Notes under the pieces: generated by a model | The model's database searches: none | Told to the model about the DNA's origin: nothing | Seen by the model: the letters and a program-made list of their open reading frames with translations, nothing else | From: Typhlomys cinereus | Taxonomy: Eukaryota > Chordata > Mammalia > Rodentia > Platacanthomyidae | Length of the DNA stretch: 64,000 nt | Direction of reading: 5' to 3' | NCBI GenBank assembly: GCA_023101885.1 | Contig: JALPQD010000822.1 | Coordinates: forward strand, 186,001 to 250,000 | Program-made: the position numbers and the translations under genes | Shown: one piece after another, positions 57,951-64,000 of the stretch | Layout of the letters: each line of letters opens with the position of its first letter | Position numbering within the stretch: the stretch's first letter is position 1

Positions 57951-59473
57951 TTTTAGGTAGAGGAATTAGAGCATCGAATCAAAGAAATCGATCAATTAAA
58001 AGTAGCACACAGACTATAAAGGAACTCTGGACATCATGAAGGGGCCAAATCTATGAACCGTGGGAGAAGTACAGGCCAAAGATATAACCAATGTTTTCAA
58101 TAGAGTCATTAAAAAATCTCCAAATGTAGACAAAGAGATGACCATCCAGATATCAGAAGTCTTCCAAACATTAAAAGAACCAGAAAAAAGACTCCCCACA
58201 GCATATTACAGCTAAAACACTACGTGTACAGACCCAAGGTAAAGGCTGAAACAATAGCCCAATGACAGCACAGTACATGGGAACTAATAACACTATCACA
58301 CAGAGTAATGACTAGAAACAGCATAAAGGATCAACAGAAAAAGAATGACAAACCCTTAACCAAATTAACGAAAAAAAAAAACCAGAAAATCCCAAATTAA
58401 TAAAATTAGAGGTGAAAAGAGAGATTCACAATGGATAGTGAAGAAATTCATAAAATTATGAGAACATACTTTAAAACTTCAAACTCATCTAAACCAGACA
58501 ATCTACAAGAAATGAATGAATTTCTAAATGCATATTACCTACTAAAGTTAAACCAAAGTGAAATAAACAATGATAACAGACCCGAAACAAGCAATGAGAC
58601 AGAGGCAGTAATCAAAAATCTCCCAACTAAAAAAAAAGTCTAGGGTCAGATGGATTCAGCACAGAACTCTGCTAGATATTCAAAGAAGATCCTCCTCTAA
58701 TGCTTCTCAATTTATTTCATAAAACAGAAAAACAAGGAACATTTCCATATATTTTTATGAAGTCAGTGTTACCCTGACACAAAAAGACACACAAAAAAAG
58801 AGAATCACAGACCAATCTCCCTAATCATGCTCAATAGAATACTTGCAAACTGAATTCAAGAACAAATCAAGGATTCACATAATCAAGTTAGATTCATTCC
58901 AGACAGGCAAGGATGGATTAACAGATATAAATCAGGAAATCATGAAAACAGACTCAAAGACAGAAATCACACGATCAATAAGTACAGAAAAGGACTTTGA
59001 CAGAGCACAACATCCTTTCATGGTAAAAGCCCTAGAGAGATGATATAGAAACATAATAAAGGCTTAGCAAACTCATAGTAAACAATGATCTAAATAGTGA
59101 AAAACTTGAAACACTCACACCAAGATCAAGATCAAGACACACCTGTTCATTGTAGTACTCAAAGTTGTATCTAAAAGCAATAACAAGAGAGGGAGATAAA
59201 AGGGATGCAAACAGGAAAGGAAGAAGTCTAGCTATCTCTATTTTCATATGATATGATTCCATGCATGAGAAGCCAAAACATCCCATCAGGAAAATCCCAG
59301 AGCTGCAGCTCTGGACATTTTCAGCAAAGTTAACAGGTTACAAAACTAATATATGAAAATTAGTAGGGTTCCTGTTTACCAAGGATGAAAAAACTTGAAG
59401 AAAATGAGGGAAATCATACCATTAACTATAGCGTCAAAGAAATAAAGTAGTATGTTGAAATAAATTTAACAAG

Positions 59474-59637
59474 GCGATCTAGCCCCTCATGGCCCTCTAG
59501 TGCCATGAGTCCGTTTCCAGCTGCCTACTTCTCTTGGAGGCAATCTAGCCCCTCTTGGCACTCCACATCTGGAGTCCGTGAGTTTCAACTTTTCTCTTTT
59601 CTAATAAACTCTACCTTAATTCTCAAAAAAAAGAAAG
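59474..59637 (+). mobile_element. Retroposed 164-bp transcript with 12-bp duplication
   Basis: A poly(A)-ended insert (AATAAACTCTACCTTAATTCTC then A8GAAAG) is flanked by perfect AAATTTAACAAG at 59462-59473 and 59638-59649. The body contains two related segments, GCGATCTAGCCCCTCATGGC and GGCAATCTAGCCCCTCTTGG. It is the 3' end of some polyadenylated RNA, perhaps an LTR-initiated one; the parent is not identified. Confidence 0.85.
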
Positions 59638-59730
59638 AAATTTAACAAGAAAAGGAAGTAAAAGACACATACAATGAAAACTTTATCACACAGAAGAAAG
59701 AAATTATAGAAGGCACAAGAAGACATAAAG

Positions 59731-60504
59731 CACTGAAAGCACTGCTCTTGGTCGCTCTCCAAAGACCGTCAGTAAGACCCTATTGCTGAAGATACAACAC
59801 AAATGGATCACAGAACATGACAAAAATACATCAACTGGAACTGGTCTGAGGACTTTCTCCTTGCTGGACAGCTTGCACAGTACCAAGGAATACTGAGGAA
59901 GCTGCTAGGGCAGAAAAATAATCACAAGCCCCATCGATGGCATGAGATCTGCAAGCTGCAATATAAATCACCATGGCAACAGGTGCCCACCAGTGTAATA
60001 ACGGCATGAGCACCAAAGAGACAACCAACAGCTTTCTGTTGGACTCAAGACCTGCTAGTCAGAATGGTACATCCCTGTTACTGAAACCAGAACAAGAGCA
60101 AGGGGGAAGGGAAAAGATCAGTAGGGAAGACAGCCAATAAACCTATAGGTAGGAAGGCAGTACATCAAACTGCTCTGTAGGCAGCTGTTGCTATACCCAT
60201 AGAATAGGAAGTCATGGTAGAAACCCTTGGGTCTAATACTGAATGAGTGAAGGGAAATGCACATATCAGTGGGGTGGCCTGAAGAGAGGTAACTTAATAT
60301 ACCACGGAGGCCTGAGCCCCCACAGGAATAGACAAGCCAGAGTGAACTCTGGGGTCCATAGACACATACAGGCAGAAAGGTGGGAGGGAGTGGGAGGGAA
60401 TGGCGAAGGGAAGGAAGGAGATGGAGGGGAGCGGGGGAAGGAAGAGAAGCTGGGATGAATATGCAATACGCTTGTAAAAGTAGAAAAACAGATTTTAAAA
60501 AAAA
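59731..60504 (+). mobile_element. 5'-truncated L1 3' end nested in the L1
   Basis: A 774-bp insert contains an L1 3'-UTR-like part (CACCATGGCAACAGGTGCCC, TATGCAATACGCTTG), a G-rich polypurine stretch at about 60380-60440 and a poly(A) end. AGAAGACATAAAG (59718-59730) and AGAAGGAAGAAAG (60505-60517) agree at 10 of 13 bases. ORF2 of the host L1 resumes at GATTTCCCATGCTCATG. Confidence 0.75.
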
Positions 60505-61605
60505 AGAAGGAAGAAAGATTTCCCATGCTCATGATTGATATTAATATTGTAACAATGATCATCCTACCAAAAGAAATCATATTCAATGTAACTCCCATCA
60601 AAATTCCAATGTAATAAAATTCCTCAGAGAAATGGAAAACCATCTTAAAATTCATATGGAAGCACAAAAGTTCCTGAGAGCCTCCACAGGCTGGAGATGT
60701 GGCAGCACCCGAAGTCAAGGTGCGCAGAGCCGCAGGAAGAATCGCAGGTACAAGCAGGACCTGAAGAGACCTGAGGAGATAAGAGCTCATGGACCTATGG
60801 TCACTTGAATTTTGACAAATTTGCCAAAAACACACAATGGAGAAAAGACAACATCTACAACGAATGACGGGAAAACTCTAGATCTACACATAGAAGCATG
60901 AAATGATGCTCCTTTCTCACCCTGCACAAAAATCAGCTCCAAATGGATCACAGGCTTCCCTGTTAAGCCGAAACTCTGAAACGTCTAGGGAAGGAGGATG
61001 GACGCACTTTAACAGATACGCTTCTGCTTGAGATCTTTCTGAGCAGGACACTGTTCGTGTGGAGCTAAGGCCAGCAATCAACGAGTAGACCTCATGAATT
61101 ACAAAGTTTTCTTATCTGTTAAAAAATGTTAATTGAGCAAAGAGGCAGCCTACAAAATAGGAAAAGTCTTTTCCAGTCCTGTATGTGACAGAGGGTTAGT
61201 ATCCAGAATATACAAAGAACTCAAAAAAAATCAAGAAATTTAAAAATTCAAATTTAAAAATTGATGGTGGAATTGAACAGAAAGTTCTCAAAAGAACATA
61301 TACAAATGTCTAAGAAATATTTTTAAATGTTTAACATAATCATCAGGTAAATACAAATTAAAACTACTTTGAGATTTCATCTGATCCCAGTTAGAATGGC
61401 TACAATCAAGAACACAAACACCAAATAAAAGTTGGTGAGGATATGGGGAGAGGAGAGTCTTCATTCACTGCTGATGAGACTGTAGCTGGTACCATCACTT
61501 TGGAGTTTTCAATGTGGAGTTTCCTCAAAAAAAAAAAAACTGCAAAACTCTAGAAACAGAGCTACCGGGTGACCAATTACACTGCTGGGCACATCCCAAG
61601 GGCTC

Positions 61606-61768
61606 CATCCCCCTCCAGAGAGACCTGCACATCCATCCAAGGGTCTCTCCATCCCCCTCCAGAGAGACCTGCACATCCATCCAAGGGTCTCTCCATCCCC
61701 CTCCACAGAGACCTGCACATCCATCCAAGGGTCTCTCCATCCCCCTCCACAGAGACCTGCACATCCAC
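61606..61768 (+). repeat. 44-bp tandem repeat inside L1 ORF2, 3.7 copies
   Basis: Units containing CATCCCCCTCCAGAGAGACC and CATCCATCCAAGGGTCTCTC start at 61606, 61650, 61694 and 61738. This is a local expansion in the ORF2 3' region; minus and plus frames through it are artefacts. Confidence 0.95.
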
Positions 61769-62278
61769 GTTTGTTCTGGCCCCATCTATTTACAACGCAA
61801 AGAAGAGGAATCAATTTGGAGAACCATCTACTGATGAATGGTGAAACAATGAAACTGCAGTATGTACACATGCAATCTTATCCAGATATTAAGAAAAATG
61901 AAATTATGAAATTTCTAAGTAAATGGATGGAACTGAAAAAAATATACCAAGTGAGGTAACCCAGGCACAGAAAGACAAATGTCGTGTGTTCTCTCGTGTA
62001 GGAGAATCTCATTGAGCCTGTGTGCCTAACACAGGTACCTTGAAAGCTAGAGCGCTAGAACGGGGCTATCGAGGAAGGGAGGAGGGAAGGGCCTTAAGGG
62101 ACAGGGAGTGGAAGCGTGCAGATGGTATGAAGTAGAAAAAGAATCTGGATAGAAGGGGACAGATAAAGGGGTAGACGAGAGGAGGGCAGGGAGAGATAAT
62201 TAGCACGAAGGAGGTGTGGTAAAGCAGATGGAGGCCTACCTGTGACCTTGTCTAAAATACAGTTTTAAGAAATTCGAA

Positions 62279-63719
62279 GGAAGGTGCCACATGCAGAGAG
62301 AGGTACACATAAAGGGGGACAGAAGGCACAGGCAATTAGAGTACAAAACTCCCCATGCCAGATGCGGGACGCCACACATGCGCCGTTTGACAGAGGGTCC
62401 CACAAACCCTACAACAATCCTGGCTGTTGTCACTGCTGTCGGCTGCCTGCCGGAACCCGAGGGTATTTCTGAAGACACCACACACCTCTGTCGCAGGACA
62501 GGACAAAATCAAGCTGGAGTGACCTGCACGGCCTCTGCCCTCTGGCTTTCACATGAGGCGGCCAGGGGACAAAAACCATCAACGGTTTACCCAGGATGAA
62601 GCCCCTGAGCTGCGCCCAGAGGCAGCCTGGCCAGGTGTGCCCATGGACGTCACCGGAGTAACTACCTGCTGCGCAGGTGGATTGAAGCCCCCTCGACAGC
62701 AGGGAACTCACACCCAGCACTGTAAGCGGAGGTAGGAACCAGTGGGTGGAGAGTCACGGCCCTGAGGGACATGAACAGCCGCTGCTCCATGAGGGCCGTG
62801 ACGTCAGCCTGCCCTCTAAATACTCACCTGCAAACGGTAGACGAGCGCAGGTCTCGCCTTCAGCCAAACTTCTTTTTGCAATGAATAGTGACAATTGTTA
62901 CACCTCTCGACTGGTCAAAGTCCACAGAATAAGTGACTGTCCAGCCCTGGGCCTAGACAGGACATCTGAATCAATCACACAGAGAGATGGAAAGGGTGCA
63001 GGAGCCAAAACCTGGGGAGGGGTACAGCCACACGGTGTCTTCTAGGCATGACAGAAGCGTTGCGTCCGAGAGCTCACTGCGCTGTTCACTGCGCAAGACT
63101 GTGGCTGTCAACATCTCATCAGGAGCGGGGAAGAGCTCACGGCCCCCCCTCCCTGAGGGAACATCAGAGGTTATGCTGGCCGGAGGAAGGGGACCCACCG
63201 GCTTCAGGGGTTCCCCACGGATACATCACCAGTGCTGCAGCAAATACCTAGATTCTGCCCACACAGGCAGCACTCACTGAACTCGGTGGGTCCACACATG
63301 AAAAGACCTGGGGGGCAGGAAGGAAACTCAATGGGAAGAAGGTCTGCAGGGGGAAGAAGCTGGAAGCAGGGTAAGGTGGGATGAAAATGACAGAAATCCA
63401 CTGTGTGCGCCGGGTGGGCTACGGAAGAATTTACTTTTTAAAAAAGAAATCAACCTGGAAGCACAAATTAAAGGTTTCATGGCTTGGCTATTTGGGGCAT
63501 TTGTGACGGCGAGTCCTAAGTAGGCACAGGGAGGGTTACCTGACACAAAAAGCCTGCGGCCTGTCGAGTGAACCCGTCGATGAGCCACAGCCCTGCTCTG
63601 CAGAGCTCGTCCTCACGGTGCCCCGCGTGCCCAAGTGCTCTGCTTCGGGTGCTCAGCTGAGCCGAGGTTCTGCAGGCTGGACGTAGCTCGCCAAGTGCCA
63701 AAGGCAGAACGGCAGGCTG
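62279..63719. other. Unassigned sequence
   Basis: No gene or repeat recognised; frames of up to 102 residues without domains. Confidence 0.4.
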
Positions 63720-64000
63720 ACTGGATTCAGGAATTTTCTTAAATAATGTATTGTTTTGGTGCTGAGTAATTTATTAACAAAACTATTAATGCCTGAAATG
63801 TTTTCGTCAACTTTTGCAAAAATCGCATAAATATTTCAGCTGCCATCCGCACAGACTGGCTTCCAGGGGAAAGCAAGTCCATTACACGGGACTCGATGGA
63901 ATATTTATAAGATTCAATCTAACAGAGATCCAGGCAGGCAGCCAAAGTGCAGAGAGTTGCTTCTCTTTTATAACAACTTGGGCTTTTAACAAAATCTGAC
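63720..64000. other. AT-rich unique block at window edge
   Basis: Repeat-free sequence with AATTTATTAACAAAACTATTAATG, TCGCATAAATATTTCAGCTG and GGAATATTTATAAG. It runs off the window. Candidate conserved non-coding DNA. Confidence 0.35.

Larger units (their letters stand above)
56641..62278 (+). mobile_element. Decayed L1 retrotransposon with nested insertions
   Basis: The 5' part (about 56650-57147 and 57951-58060) is HAL1/L1 ORF1-like: AAATGCCCAGGTCCCAAAAA, GAAGACTTAGATGAACTGCA, AATGGATCACTCGGAGACAG. From about 58330 ORF2 is recognisable: AACCCTTAACCAAATTAACG, ETEAVIKNLPTKKK (frame 58431-58643), the reverse-transcriptase start (CCAATCTCCCTAATCATGCT), and C-terminal and 3' UTR parts to a GGAGGTGTGGTAAAGCAGAT end. 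Frames are broken many times. The FADD catalytic motif reads LFSYDM at 59238-59255, so the first aspartate is lost. The 5' UTR is missing. Confidence 0.88.

Noticed and set aside
58431..59043. Small plus frames as host genes
   Set aside because: They are remnants of L1 ORF2 around the reverse-transcriptase domain.

Overview
The window is rodent nuclear DNA with no gene I can support. No open frame continues beyond a repeat, shows a recognisable protein domain other than L1 fragments, or sits between believable splice sites. There is no rRNA gene, tRNA gene, CRISPR array or bacterial-type operon. Rodent origin is inferred from the repeats: tRNA-derived SINEs with B2-like heads ending in CA/TG tracts and AATAAA-type tails, ID-like monomers, B4-like composites, MaLR-like LTRs, and an L1 with a HAL1/L1-like 5' part. 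The SINE bodies are not the mouse or rat versions as I remember them, so I would not name a species; a myomorph or jerboa/jumping-mouse-like or heteromyid-like rodent is only a guess.

The dominant feature is tandem repetition. At least eight arrays of about 0.65 to 1.8 kb lie at 3895-5085 (11/12-bp unit), 29549-30630 (16 bp, AT-rich), 33528-34540 (13 bp), 35013-36899 (5/7 bp), 39398-40578 (CA-rich), 41591-42742 (29/36 bp), 44752-45662 (20 bp) and 47760-48419 (12 bp). A dozen smaller arrays of 14 to 54-bp units and several polypurine tracts add to these. Most long open frames in the window are these stop-free arrays, read in several frames on both strands.

Layout: 1-3.9 kb carries SINE and MaLR-like LTR remnants. 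3.9-6.1 kb holds a minisatellite and a 160-bp inverted duplication. 7.9-11.9 kb has G4-prone and purine arrays, a 424-bp solo LTR with a 6-bp target duplication inside a 35-bp array, and an ID-seeded 37-bp array followed by a young SINE. 14-32 kb is a mosaic of young SINEs and a solo-LTR family with 5-bp target duplications. 29.5-48.4 kb is the main minisatellite cluster, with a MIR at 39.06 kb and an AT-rich, possibly conserved non-coding block at 43.0-44.1 kb. 48.4-56.6 kb is mostly unassigned unique sequence with an ID-derived array at 52.2 kb. 56.6-62.3 kb is a dead L1 interrupted by a SINE that was itself split by an LTR, by a 164-bp retroposed transcript, and by a second L1 3' end. 62.3-64 kb is unique sequence ending in another AT-rich block.

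Nothing here works together as a gene system. The most informative biology is genome dynamics: tandem arrays whose units come from SINE heads, datable nested insertions with intact target duplications, and young SINE copies. Several AT-rich, homeodomain-motif-rich unique blocks could be enhancers of a distant gene.
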